Assembly: GCA_018304985.1 (NCBI GenBank)
Contig: JAGVWP010000011.1
Location: 1-35,035 of the forward strand
Length of the DNA stretch: 35,035 nt
Direction: 5' to 3'
From: Candidatus Pacearchaeota archaeon
GTDB lineage: Archaea; Nanobdellota; Nanobdellia; Pacearchaeales; GW2011-AR1
Shown here: piece after piece, positions 23,001 to 30,696 of the stretch
How positions within the stretch are numbered: the first letter of the stretch is position 1
Layout: every line of letters begins with the position of its first letter
Program-made: the position numbers and the translations under genes
Notes under the pieces: model-generated
The model's input: only the letters and a program-made list of their open reading frames with translations
Told to the model about the DNA's origin: nothing
The model's database searches: none

Positions 23001-23732
23001 CTATATGATTCAGTTACAGGAAAATGTCTAGCTAGCGGGGGGATATGTAATTTTAATGGAAGATGCGAAACTGATGAAACATTCTGCTCGTGCCAAAGTG
23101 ATTGTTATGACCCTAAAATAGACTGCACCGGGATTTCAAATTTACCGTTGCAAGCTTCGTGCAGCCAGTTTACAAGCGAAGATGAGTGCAATAACTGGGT
23201 TAATCTGCCCAAAGATGAAAAAAATTTAATTTTTACAAGTATAGAAGAACATTCATTTATACCTGAATTAGTCAGATATGGTTTTTGTTCTGACAAAAGC
23301 CTGACTTTTGAAGTCGGACCTGATAGCTGCGGGACTTATACAAAATGCAGCTGTTGGTGGGATACTAACAACAGCAGATGTTTAGAAAGAACAGAAAAAG
23401 CTGAAACTATTCAAGGATGCATACCTGGAGGGATTACAGAAATAAATTTATGCCTAACAGATGTAGGAATAAAAAATTCTCCGGGAAGTTGTGAACAGGG
23501 CGGGGCTGATAATGAAATTATATGGAATTCAACATTCCAAGAAACATCAGCTTCAAGTCCTATCAGCGAGGGAAATCCTGAGAAAGGCTGCGCATCAGGA
23601 AGCAAGCCATTGCCATGTCCTGTGATAACAAAACTTCCATTTTTCACTTTATTTAGTTTAATGATAAGCCTTGGTGTTATTTCTGTGATTTATTTTGTGT
23701 TTAGAAAGAGAATAAAGTTTGTTGAAGAATAG
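20049..23732 (+). CDS. Giant beta-helix (NosD/CASH-type) surface protein with C-terminal anchor
   Basis: 1227 residues. A signal peptide (to about residue 26) is followed by four modules of right-handed parallel beta-helix beginning near residues 33, 200, 396 and 572. Each opens with C-x-x-I-x-x-PGTYxLxxDI and has the core VILDGNGYMIKG or an equivalent. Most close with a motif like CGN...D..C...GN.F..V..C...WP...DYT.C. A Cys-rich region (about 850-1180) follows. The C-terminus is PLPCPVITKLPFF, a membrane helix and RKRIKF, shared with the 16229 gene. Such folds bind or cut polysaccharides (NosD, pectate lyases), but no catalytic triad can be claimed. Cell-surface location is expected. Confidence 0.85.
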   Translation: MRWKLRIFFVALFALVLIFLSVDVSALRYITGCQNIDIPDTYVLTRNIDLTAESFAPGTFSCINIRANDVILDGNGYMIKGDSSVQSARGVYAADVTNIHIRNLKIINNQKGEGIRFDEVGNSVIEDNVFSNNEIGIGIYNSVATTINNNMACGNINDDIFCYYSTSPDLSSNKFTKISYESCGGKEPSADPTSCDNIQISSCTDIISPGTYVLKQNILSGKTSGACININSNFVTFDGWSSSIIGNNDPNVNGIYAYGKKNLEIKRLKISKFNIGIYMFGNEPGGYLTEYSLIENNEVYSNNYKGIFVVGNKNSLVGNKVSNSYDGIIIDGNENNITNNEACENSYRDFWCFDGEGNYGNENKLRRVTNCRSGWPQQGTDYTLCPISPPSGTPVTGCMILTNPGTYFLTQDIGTPQNPFDPDPSFETSCIVIGVNGVTLDGRGYKITCDSRAGANAVFVDRPFSNIIVKNLNIQNCAGSGIEFKRVSGSSESASIEKNTIISSGSGISLFNTNNIKIEDTAACGNTYDINCNGGASGTSGAGNEFLNVYRPQCVGTWPTTPADYTPCYQISSCGDIKVPGIYNLINDITGKSGESCIRILSDNVILNGNGKKVQGVSGSLVGIEVLSKKNITINRTIINGFSNGINFFYISNSSIINNILKSNTHGLNLNFITNVIITNNSLNLNTNGISLLNGANITVKENNASMNSNWGIYLSDLSNSSVLFNNIHLNSNGLNLGKEISAIGSDNNSVSYNNISYNTNSGLTIYGNNQNFTKNNISNNGNGVTLQSGQKNTLEDNIACKNTNKDFYCISGSNTFGTGNQFTSIRQCDGVWPQFGSGYVLCPFPVDVCRNFVNDDGDTGNLIDMADADNPASREYCPSNLCAGDNPQLTYPVAGNVNTSNPPSTKGVPWNTGVNPNKIPNIAWCCPSNQCFFNGIGCQPDGFRFANPPYDFVCSVNGNSAVWCNTTFVNNGTGYCECPNPGTLYDSVTGKCLASGGICNFNGRCETDETFCSCQSDCYDPKIDCTGISNLPLQASCSQFTSEDECNNWVNLPKDEKNLIFTSIEEHSFIPELVRYGFCSDKSLTFEVGPDSCGTYTKCSCWWDTNNSRCLERTEKAETIQGCIPGGITEINLCLTDVGIKNSPGSCEQGGADNEIIWNSTFQETSASSPISEGNPEKGCASGSKPLPCPVITKLPFFTLFSLMISLGVISVIYFVFRKRIKFVEE

Positions 23733-23733
23733 T

Positions 23734-24322
23734 TCTGAAATCATACCATATCCTTACATGGTTTATATGTGAAAGATGATATGAGAATTCTAGAAAAATA
23801 GATTAAAACCTTTGGCTTTAATATCATATAAAAAATTATCTGTCCAATGTCCAAGACAATTTTTCTGATAAAAATATCGAAAATACTAAAACATAAAATG
23901 GAGGTAAATAAAGAAAAGAAGTGATGTAATATAAATGTTAATAAAATAATTCAAATGCAGAATTTTCATAGAAGTTGCTGAGGTTTATCAATCTATCAAC
24001 ATGATCATGCTTAATTATACTAAACCCTAATTAGTTATTCTTAATCATTAGTGGCTGCAAAAATCGAGAAAAGCAGTAAAAAACTATCATTATATTCGGT
24101 AAAATAAGCAATTTATTTATCAGAAAGAAAATGTTAAGATTATGCAGCGGTAAAAAGATTTTGCTATATTTCAAGATAATATTATGATTTTTATCAATGA
24201 TAATTTACTAAAAAGGCGTTATAATGTGGATTTTATCGCATTTTTCAACCTGATTTATTAGAGAAAGCGACTGATGTTAATTTGAAAGCTGCTGATATTT
24301 ACAATAGAAAAGTATTTAAATC
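23734..24322 (+). repeat. Gene-free spacer: repeats and remnants
   Basis: 23734-23782 is a ~50-nt element (GAAATCATACCATATCCTTA) nearly matching 17134-17182, which follows a gene with a homologous C-terminus. About 23812-23845 resembles the upstream family tail (AAAACCTTTGGCTTTAATATCATATAAA-like) but no long gene follows. About 23845-23875 is an 11-bp hairpin with one mismatch (AAAAATTATCT/AGACAATTTTT). 24212-24275 is another ~50-nt element (CAACCTGATTTATTAGAG then AAGCGACTGATG). No open frame of believable length is seen on either strand. Confidence 0.4.
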
Positions 24323-24344
24323 CATTATCTTTAAAAAGATAATG
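24311..24344 (+). promoter_or_regulatory. Promoter and perfect palindromic operator of the AbiE-like pair
   Basis: The TATA box AGTATTTAAATCC (24311-24323) is directly followed by CATTATCTTT-AA-AAAGATAATG (24323-24344), a perfect 10-bp inverted repeat. Its last three bases are the ATG start codon. A dimeric wHTH regulator bound here would cover the start site. Confidence 0.6.
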
Positions 24345-24995
24345 AAAATAGTAAATGAGATAACAGTTGAAATAGTAAAAAATGCCAAAGATGGAGAGAG
24401 CATTTATAGCTTGGCTTCTAAAACAGGGTTTGCCTACTCTGCAGTCTATAAATGGGTTTGCGAATTAGAAAAATATGGAGTTATTAATTTAATTAGGAAA
24501 GGGAATAAAAATGTTATTAAAATTAATAAAAATTTAATTTATAACAAGTTCAGAGAATTAGACTATGCTATTTCAGTTATTGAAAAAGATAATGCTTTCT
24601 GGGAATTTATTAAGAGTTTAAAATTAAAAATAAGATTTGTAAGAGGGACAGCCGCAGTTATTTGGACTCGTGGAAGTTTTATAACTGGGGATTTTTATGA
24701 CAGAATTTATTTTTTAGAGGTTGAGGATAAAGATTCAGATGATTTAAAAAAAATTTTAGAAAAGCGTGGAATTGCATATAGCGAAGATATAATAAATAAT
24801 AAAAGGCCTTTTGTTATCATCATTAAAAAACAAGCATTTGAAATAGAAAGAAAAAATGGTTTGCCTGTTATGCCTTTAAGAGAATTGGTAGAATGGGGCA
24901 AAGAATTGCGCTTGGATAATATTTTAGAGCAGTTGGATGAATTATATAATTTAAAATTGAATATAAAATATGCGGAGGTTTCAACAAATGCCTAA
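24342..24995 (+). CDS. Winged-helix regulator, AbiEi-like antitoxin
   Basis: 217 residues from ATG 24342, about 26 nt after the TATA box (leaderless). A longer TTG start at 24282 would lie upstream of this promoter. Residues about 15-65 are a winged HTH (SIYSLASKTGFAYSAVYKWV, then ELEKYGVINLIRKGNKNVI). The rest is an alpha/beta domain of the kind seen in AbiEi-type antitoxins. The gene overlaps the nucleotidyltransferase that follows by 8 nt. AbiEi proteins repress their own operon and counter the AbiEii nucleotidyltransferase toxin; this is the likely but unproven role. The palindrome at the start codon fits autorepression. Confidence 0.6.
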   Translation: MKIVNEITVEIVKNAKDGESIYSLASKTGFAYSAVYKWVCELEKYGVINLIRKGNKNVIKINKNLIYNKFRELDYAISVIEKDNAFWEFIKSLKLKIRFVRGTAAVIWTRGSFITGDFYDRIYFLEVEDKDSDDLKKILEKRGIAYSEDIINNKRPFVIIIKKQAFEIERKNGLPVMPLRELVEWGKELRLDNILEQLDELYNLKLNIKYAEVSTNA

Positions 24996-25674
24996 GATAA
25001 ATTCAAGAATTGGCTTGCTTGAAAGAGAACAGGAAGTTATAAGGATATTGGCATTATTGCTAGACAAGAAATTGGATTTTGTTGTTGTTGGGGGGTATGC
25101 AATTTCAACATATAAAAAAAGATTTTCTATTGATTTAGATATTGTTATTAAAGAGGATGATCTCGAGAAATTTGAAAGAATATTAGAAAAAGAGAGATAT
25201 TCGCTGCACTATGAGAAAGAAATAGCTATGCTATACGGAGAGAATTTTAAGCGTTTTATTAAGAATGTGGGAGACTTGCCTGTAGATATAGATCTGCTGA
25301 TTAATGGATTAGTATCAAGAACAACAGATGCAACATGGGGTTTTGATTATATAAAGAAACATTCTGTGAAAAGAAGGCTGAATAACTTGGAATTTTTAAC
25401 CCCTGAAAAAGAACTTCTTATTGCAATGAAATTACATAGTGGAAGATTATCAGATGTTAGAGATATTGTTGCCTTAATGCCATGCAATAAAGAAGCCCTT
25501 GAGAAACATTTGCTAAAAGGAGATATTAAAAAATTGAAACAGTCCATGAAGAAACAACTTTCTTTTCTGGAGAAGCCACAATTTGATGACAGTTTTAAGG
25601 GAATATTCGGGCCACATGTCTACAATCAAAAAGATGTTCAAACAGCAAAAAGGCTGATTAAGGAGATATTATGA
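24988..25674 (+). CDS. Nucleotidyltransferase, AbiEii-like toxin candidate
   Basis: 228 residues from ATG 24988, set by GGAGGT at 24974-24979 with 8-nt spacing; an ATG at 24970 lies before this site. The nucleotidyltransferase core is present: GG at 35-36 (FVVVGGYAIST), SIDLDIVI with D49/D51, and LPVDIDLLI with D100/D102 as the third acidic position. KLHSGRLSDVRDIVALM (about 150-166) is typical of the AbiEii/DUF1814-like group. Such enzymes transfer nucleotides, for AbiEii relatives to tRNA or other targets. Overlap with the wHTH gene marks a two-gene cassette, probably a type IV-like toxin-antitoxin or phage-defence pair. Confidence 0.65.
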   Translation: MPKINSRIGLLEREQEVIRILALLLDKKLDFVVVGGYAISTYKKRFSIDLDIVIKEDDLEKFERILEKERYSLHYEKEIAMLYGENFKRFIKNVGDLPVDIDLLINGLVSRTTDATWGFDYIKKHSVKRRLNNLEFLTPEKELLIAMKLHSGRLSDVRDIVALMPCNKEALEKHLLKGDIKKLKQSMKKQLSFLEKPQFDDSFKGIFGPHVYNQKDVQTAKRLIKEIL

Positions 25675-25726
25675 CTTTTCGAATAACAAACATTTTAAAA
25701 ATCTTAAAATACTATAAAATTAGAGA

Positions 25727-28483
25727 ATGTTAAAAAGAGGCAAAGTGAAAAATAATGTTTTTTTAGGAATAGTTTATACATTAATACTAATTATATTTAT
25801 ATTATTTTTATCCTCTTTTGCAAGCGCTTCCTTCACATTAGGAAATAAAAGCGAGCAGATAAATGCAGTTTATTCTTTGAATGAAAAGATTTCTGGATGG
25901 ATAAACATAAGCATTGCAAATGAAAGCTATAATTCTGAATTTTCTGACAGTTTTGGAAATAAAATTGGATTTATAGATTTTTTAAATAAATATTATCCTA
26001 AAAATTATTCTTGTATTCCATCAAATTGTGGAAATGATTACATTTTAAGTTCCAATGGGGAGGCATCAAAATCATTTTCTTTAAATGCTAATTCTGGAAA
26101 TGAAAAATTAATCGGAATAAGGGTTGATGGCAGAAATGTTGAAGTTACTAAATTTTCTTTAGATATTGCAAGCAATGCTCAGGCATCGTGCAATGCCCAG
26201 CTTGGAATTGATTTTCTTGATAATAATGAATCTAACTGGGGAAATAAAAAAGCAATACTTGAAGATTGTGTAAGCGAGGTAAAATCTTCATGTTATAGTT
26301 CAGGAAGTGGATTCAGTGATTGGTTTATGGTATCTTCTCAGCCCTATTGCGAGAAAATAATCCTGCCTCAAGCGCCGGCATTTGAAATAAAAGCTATGAT
26401 GAAAAAAGATGCTGGAGCAATGCCCGCATTTAGTAATGGATTATTAAAAGCTTCAATCTATGACAAGAACAAGAATTTTGCAGGAGAGTGCAACCTAACC
26501 TCACCACTTGAAACAGAAAGCAGAGTAAGCTGTATTGTTAATTATGCTGCAAAAGAAACAAGCGAGCATTATTTGTGTGTGGAAGCTTATACAATTGATA
26601 ATGTTGAAATATCTGGATATAAACTGCAGGGAAAATCAAGCGGGAGTTTCTGCGGGTTTCTTGGAGAGCCGAGCCAGACAAGCGGATTTTCAAAAGATTA
26701 TAATATTGTTGTTTCTGCAAAAAAATTTGATGCTGTTGGCAGCTTTAAAATAAATGAAACATTATATGAAGAACAAAATGCTAATGGAATTATTACAGAT
26801 ATTAACAATTACCTAACAAGCAGATATTCAAGAAATTGTGATAATGGCTGCTTAATGCCTATAAAGCTCTATGGGGCTGGCCAAGATATTACACTTAATA
26901 ATTTGAAAGCAGAATACACTTCTGAAGGAAGCGCTGGAACAGAAACAGGCACTTTATATTTTCTCGGAAAAACACTTCCAAAGATAAACACAAAATTCCT
27001 TAAATTAGATTTTGGCTTAATGAATTTTTCAGTTAATGGAGAGGGAAATAAAACATTAAGGCTTTATTTAAATGACAATGAAATATTAAATAAGAATATA
27101 ACCATTGTTAAACCAAGAAATCAAGCAATAAAACAGGTTTATCCAAAAAATGTCGCAACAGCTACTTCTACATTATTTGTTGCATTTGTTGATTCTTCAA
27201 TAAACACTTCAGGAAAGAATTTTGTCTGGGATTTCGGAGATGAAAGTTCTATAGAAACAACTTCTACAAACAAAATAAAGCATACTTATAATGAATTAAG
27301 AAATTATACGCTTAGAATCAAATTATTAAACGGAACTAATGAGTTAGGAAGCTCTGTGTTTAATATATCTGCAGAATCCCCAAAACAAGCGATAAATTCA
27401 ACTTTAAAAGAATATCAGGACAAGTTTTCAAAGGCCAAAACTCAAATAAATGCTCTGCCTGCAAGCTATAAAACTATACTAAAGGAGGAGCATAATCTAG
27501 ATGCAGATGAAATAACCTCGACACTAAACTCAATTGACAGTTCTTATAAGCAATTATTATCAAGTGCAACAACCAAGGATTCGGATTATGTTTCAATTAT
27601 GACTGAACTAAACGCTTTAGACATTCCTCAAGCGGTTCAATCAAGTTCAACTTCTCAAATAAAAATAATTAATGATGTAAATGAACTTGATTTAAGCAAG
27701 GCAAATGATGTTTTTGATGAGAGTTATGATCTTGATATGCAAGACGAGTATAAAAATGCAATATTGGCATGGTTTTTGGATAATATTGACGCTGAAGTAA
27801 AGCACAAGATTATAAGCGTTTATTATAATGACCGAACTGAAAACGCGATAAGTGAATTTGTTTTGGAAATAAAACCAAAAGCCGAGCTAGGTGAAGTGTA
27901 TATTATGATCAATGCAAACAGTGAGAAAATTTTGTTTGATGGAGATTATGAAATTTTAGATAGTGATGAAGCAACTGGAGTGAAGGTTGATTTTTCAGGA
28001 ACAAGCGGGAAAACAATAAAATTTGCAATAAAAGATAGTGTTAATGTTTTTGAACTCCCAATGTTTATTCTCCCAAAATCAAGTGATCTTAGTATGGGAG
28101 AAAGTATAATCAGCAGGCTAAAACCTAAAAGTTTCTTAGTTAGATTTTTAATTGGTATGTTAATAACTTTAATAATTGCTCTGGCAATTTACATTTTTCT
28201 TCAGGAATGGTATAAGAAAAATTATGAAAATTCTTTGTTCAAAGACAAAAATCAGCTTTATAATTTAATTTATTTCATAAGCAATGCAAAAAGGCGAAAT
28301 TTGAGTGATGAGGAAATAAGAAAAAGGCTGAAAAGCCAATGGAAATCAGAGCAAATAGGTTATGCTATAAAGAAATTTGAAGGAAAAAGAGTTGGAATGT
28401 GGGAACTTCCAATATTCAGGGGAAGAGAACAGAAGAAAATACGGCAGGAGATAATGAAAAGAGGGCCGAGAAGAATAATTTAG
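25727..28483 (+). CDS. Membrane-anchored PKD surface protein with conserved cytoplasmic tail
   Basis: 918 residues. The N-terminal helix (about 12-34) is a signal peptide or anchor. The large outer part contains several beta-rich regions and a PKD domain near 495-545 (FVWDFGDESS...KHTYNELRNYTL). A helical stretch (about 555-650) and an alpha/beta region lead to one membrane helix (about 806-827). The 89-residue cytoplasmic tail is basic and includes RNLSDEEIRKRLKSQW and SEQIGYAIKKFEGKR, a small helical motif resembling UBA-like or SHOCT-like tails. The next genes encode an Era-like GTPase, DUF2073 and a Zn-ribbon protein. TATA-like ACTATAAAATT lies just upstream, so the mRNA is probably leaderless. 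Confidence 0.75.
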   Translation: MLKRGKVKNNVFLGIVYTLILIIFILFLSSFASASFTLGNKSEQINAVYSLNEKISGWINISIANESYNSEFSDSFGNKIGFIDFLNKYYPKNYSCIPSNCGNDYILSSNGEASKSFSLNANSGNEKLIGIRVDGRNVEVTKFSLDIASNAQASCNAQLGIDFLDNNESNWGNKKAILEDCVSEVKSSCYSSGSGFSDWFMVSSQPYCEKIILPQAPAFEIKAMMKKDAGAMPAFSNGLLKASIYDKNKNFAGECNLTSPLETESRVSCIVNYAAKETSEHYLCVEAYTIDNVEISGYKLQGKSSGSFCGFLGEPSQTSGFSKDYNIVVSAKKFDAVGSFKINETLYEEQNANGIITDINNYLTSRYSRNCDNGCLMPIKLYGAGQDITLNNLKAEYTSEGSAGTETGTLYFLGKTLPKINTKFLKLDFGLMNFSVNGEGNKTLRLYLNDNEILNKNITIVKPRNQAIKQVYPKNVATATSTLFVAFVDSSINTSGKNFVWDFGDESSIETTSTNKIKHTYNELRNYTLRIKLLNGTNELGSSVFNISAESPKQAINSTLKEYQDKFSKAKTQINALPASYKTILKEEHNLDADEITSTLNSIDSSYKQLLSSATTKDSDYVSIMTELNALDIPQAVQSSSTSQIKIINDVNELDLSKANDVFDESYDLDMQDEYKNAILAWFLDNIDAEVKHKIISVYYNDRTENAISEFVLEIKPKAELGEVYIMINANSEKILFDGDYEILDSDEATGVKVDFSGTSGKTIKFAIKDSVNVFELPMFILPKSSDLSMGESIISRLKPKSFLVRFLIGMLITLIIALAIYIFLQEWYKKNYENSLFKDKNQLYNLIYFISNAKRRNLSDEEIRKRLKSQWKSEQIGYAIKKFEGKRVGMWELPIFRGREQKKIRQEIMKRGPRRII

Positions 28484-28554
28484 AATTGCATTAAAGTAAC
28501 ACAATGGGTTAAGAAAGCTTTAAATAGAAAAATAAATTAAATATTTAATAAAAA

Positions 28555-29190
28555 ATGAAGGTGAAATTTTTCAAGAATTTTGGCAGGAATTTTTTTTCTA
28601 AATTGTTCAGAGGAAAAAAAGAAATAAGCCTTGGTTTTTACGGCCCGCCTAATGCTGGCAAAACAAGCCTTGCAAATAAGCTGTGCAAAGACTGGCTTGG
28701 AGAAGAACTTGGCAAGGTAAGCCATATTCCCCATGAAACAAGAAATGTTCAGTTCAAGGAAAAAGTTAATATTGAGTATAATGGAAAAAAAATGAATTTT
28801 AAACTAGTTGACACTCCTGGAATAGCAACAAAAATTGATTATGAAGATTTTATCAAGTTTGGAATTAAGAGAAAAGAGGCCCAAAAAAGAGCTAAAGAAG
28901 CAACTCAGGGAGTTATTGATGCAATAAAATGGATTGAAGACATGGAAGCTGTAGTTGTTGTGCTAGACTCGTCTAAAAATCCGTATTCTCAGGTTAATAT
29001 TACAATAATAGGAAATTTAGCTGCAAGAAAAATACCTGTCCTGATAGTTGCAAATAAGATTGATTTAAAAAAAGCAGATGTTAAAAAAGTTGAATCTGCT
29101 TTTCCAGAATATAAAGTTGTGGGAATAAGCGCAAGAACAGGGGAAAACATGGAGGAGTTTTACAAGGCGCTGTTTAAATTAGTGAAATAA
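28555..29190 (+). CDS. Era-like GTP-binding protein
   Basis: 211 residues with a complete GTPase core after a basic N-terminal helix (1-22): G1 GPPNAGKTS (30-38), G3 DTPG (86-89), G4 NKID (166-169), G5 SAR (191-193). The G2 region carries HETRNVQF (about 60-67). There is no KH domain as in bacterial Era. Archaeal genomes often place this GTPase beside DUF2073 and the COG3364 Zn-ribbon protein, as here; the trio is suspected to work in ribosome or RNA-related functions, which is not shown. TATA box GCTTTAAATAG (about 28515-28525) gives a near-leaderless start. Confidence 0.87.
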   Translation: MKVKFFKNFGRNFFSKLFRGKKEISLGFYGPPNAGKTSLANKLCKDWLGEELGKVSHIPHETRNVQFKEKVNIEYNGKKMNFKLVDTPGIATKIDYEDFIKFGIKRKEAQKRAKEATQGVIDAIKWIEDMEAVVVVLDSSKNPYSQVNITIIGNLAARKIPVLIVANKIDLKKADVKKVESAFPEYKVVGISARTGENMEEFYKALFKLVK

Positions 29191-29195
29191 TAAAA

Positions 29196-29231
29196 ATAAA
29201 CCTTTAAAAAAGGTTTCCAAGATCATATAAA
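29196..29231 (+). repeat. Upstream AACCTTT/AAAGGTT element (family 1, short form)
   Basis: AAACCTTT-AAAA-AAGGTTT, then CCAAGATCATATAAA, ending two bases before the ATG of the DUF2073 gene. Because CATATAAA touches the start codon here, it cannot be the TATA box of this gene. That favours an RNA or translational role for the element, at least at this site. Confidence 0.5.
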
Positions 29232-29232
29232 A

Positions 29233-29622
29233 ATGGCAAAAAAAATAAAAGGACTGACAATTGAATTTATTCCGTATTCGGAAATAAGAGACTTGAACAG
29301 CGGGGAAAGAGTTAAGAAACTATTGTCTATTGTTCTGACAAACAGAATAATTGTTTTACAGGGAAGATTAAAGCCGGAAGAGGAAACAAGGCTGATTGAA
29401 GATACAATGGCTATGATTGATCATGTCAAGCATTTTAAAGGAATAGAACTGGCAGTTATCGGCGCTGATAATGGAAATAATCCTGTAATGAGAAAATTTA
29501 CAAGCGGAATTGCAAAAATGCTCGTTGGAGACACTGCTGCAATGACAATTATAGGTCCTGCAAGCATTGTCAAGGATATAAAAAAGAATCCGAGAAAAAT
29601 TGAGCTGATGCTGAAGAAATAA
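29233..29622 (+). CDS. DUF2073 family protein
   Basis: 129 residues, full length for DUF2073 (COG3365). The sequence opens KGLTIEFIPYSEIRDLNSGE and contains NRIIVLQGRLKPEEETRLIE and ELAVIGADNGN, characteristic of this archaeal family. It is a soluble alpha/beta protein with no membrane segment. The gene follows the GTPase by 42 nt and almost certainly shares its transcript. The molecular role is unknown; conserved linkage suggests a complex with the GTPase and Zn-ribbon protein. Confidence 0.85.
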   Translation: MAKKIKGLTIEFIPYSEIRDLNSGERVKKLLSIVLTNRIIVLQGRLKPEEETRLIEDTMAMIDHVKHFKGIELAVIGADNGNNPVMRKFTSGIAKMLVGDTAAMTIIGPASIVKDIKKNPRKIELMLKK

Positions 29623-30131
29623 CTTTTTCTTGAATTAATGTAAGAGTAAATTTCTCTATGTGAAAAATTTGGCTTTATTTATATGATATAACTACTAAGA
29701 TTATTAATTAAACTTGCTTAATACATTGTTTTTATATTTTCAAAATAAAGACAACCAATGGTTTTCTTTATCAAACTTTCCTTTTAATTGCTAAACACAC
29801 AATATTAAATTTTTCTATGTGAAAAATTTATGCCTTATTTATCAGAGTAGCTTCTGATTTAATTCTTGGCTTAATTATTTGTTTTAAATTATTTTTCTTT
29901 ATTTTTTCAAAATCGTATTAAATAACTGCGAAGCAGACAATCTTAAAATCATTAACTTTTCTAAGGGCGGGTGGCGAGCAACTTTGCGAAAGTATCTTGA
30001 ATATAATTATGAGCGAGGTTGTGAGGAAATGGGAGAAGGTGGCGGGAGAAGAGCCGAGCGAAGGAATGAGTGAAGTAAATAAGCCATTTTATTATACTAA
30101 AATATATAAACAGCGTCTTGCTGTTTATTTT
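29623..30131 (+). repeat. Spacer of repeats and a G-rich stretch
   Basis: 29648-29670 is AAATTTCTC/GAAAAATTT with one mismatch. 29747-29788 is a 3' hairpin element (AAAGACAACCAATGGTTTTC, then TTTCCTTTTAAT). 29806-29830 is TAAATTTTTC-TATGT-GAAAAATTTA, part of a 40-nt-plus block identical to 34165-34204. 29965-30075 is a G-rich, C-poor stretch (GGGCGGGTGGCGAGC and on) that stands out from the A+T-rich surroundings. TATA box AAATATATAAAC at about 30098-30109 serves the next gene. Confidence 0.45.
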
Positions 30132-30527
30132 ATGCCACATCAATGCGTTCATTGCTCAAAAGTATATCCAAATGCTGCTAAAGAATTACTGGAAGGTTGC
30201 GAGTGCGGAAGCCATTTTTTCTTTTACATTCGCGAAGAGCAACTGAAAAAAGCAATGGATCAGCCTGTAATTGAGCTGACAAGCGAGGAAAAAGAAAAGG
30301 TTGAGCATGATGTTAGAGAGATGATGGGTGTTGAAGACGAGGAAATACCGGTTATCTTAGATTTAGAGGCTGTGCATGTTTTAGGGCCTGGAAAATTTGA
30401 AATAGATCTTGTCAGGCTTTTTGATACAAAAAGGCCTTTAGTGTATAAATTAGAAGAGGGCAAGTATATTATTGATTTAGCTTCTACATTTATGTCAGAT
30501 ATGAAAGATAAGAAAGAAATAAAGTAA
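30132..30527 (+). CDS. Zn-ribbon protein of the COG3364 type
   Basis: 131 residues from ATG 30132. The N-terminus MPHQCVHCSKVYPNAAKE carries a zinc site C5-x2-C8 ... C23-x-C25 (LEGCECGS), followed by an alpha/beta region and a C-terminal EIDLVRLF-type strand. Homologues normally start at MPHQC. The TATA box AATATATAAAC at about 30099-30109 puts the transcript start right at this ATG. An in-frame ATG at 29997 adds 45 residues read from G-rich DNA upstream of the promoter and is rejected. The family accompanies DUF2073 and the Era-like GTPase in archaea; RNA binding is suspected. Confidence 0.8.
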   Translation: MPHQCVHCSKVYPNAAKELLEGCECGSHFFFYIREEQLKKAMDQPVIELTSEEKEKVEHDVREMMGVEDEEIPVILDLEAVHVLGPGKFEIDLVRLFDTKRPLVYKLEEGKYIIDLASTFMSDMKDKKEIK

Positions 30528-30535
30528 GTTATAAA

Positions 30536-30618
30536 AAGAACCTATATGTTAAGTTTAACTTAACATCAAGATTATATGTATAATCTTAAAGGTTCTTCCT
30601 ATGCCATCTCCTCTAAGA
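30536..30618 (+). repeat. 3' element (family 2), three-way-junction form
   Basis: It begins 9 nt after the Zn-ribbon gene stop. The outer stem AAGAACC (30536-30542)/GGTTCTT (30591-30597) encloses two perfect hairpins, GTTAAGTT/AACTTAAC (30548-30564) and AAGATTAT-ATGT-ATAATCTT (30568-30587). It ends with the family tail CCTATGCCATCTCCTCTAAG. Confidence 0.6.
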
Positions 30619-30696
30619 ATACAAGAGCTATAAAGTAAGATATTTAAACCATCTAAACTATTGTTAATAATAAATTAAAAAGAGTGTGATATGGGA

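Noticed and set aside
24282-24341. TTG-initiated extension of the wHTH gene by 20 codons
   Set aside because: The TATA box and the palindromic operator lie inside it; the leaderless ATG at 24342 explains both.
29997-30131. 45-residue N-terminal extension of the Zn-ribbon protein
   Set aside because: It is upstream of a well-placed TATA box, in G-rich DNA, and the family starts at MPHQC.
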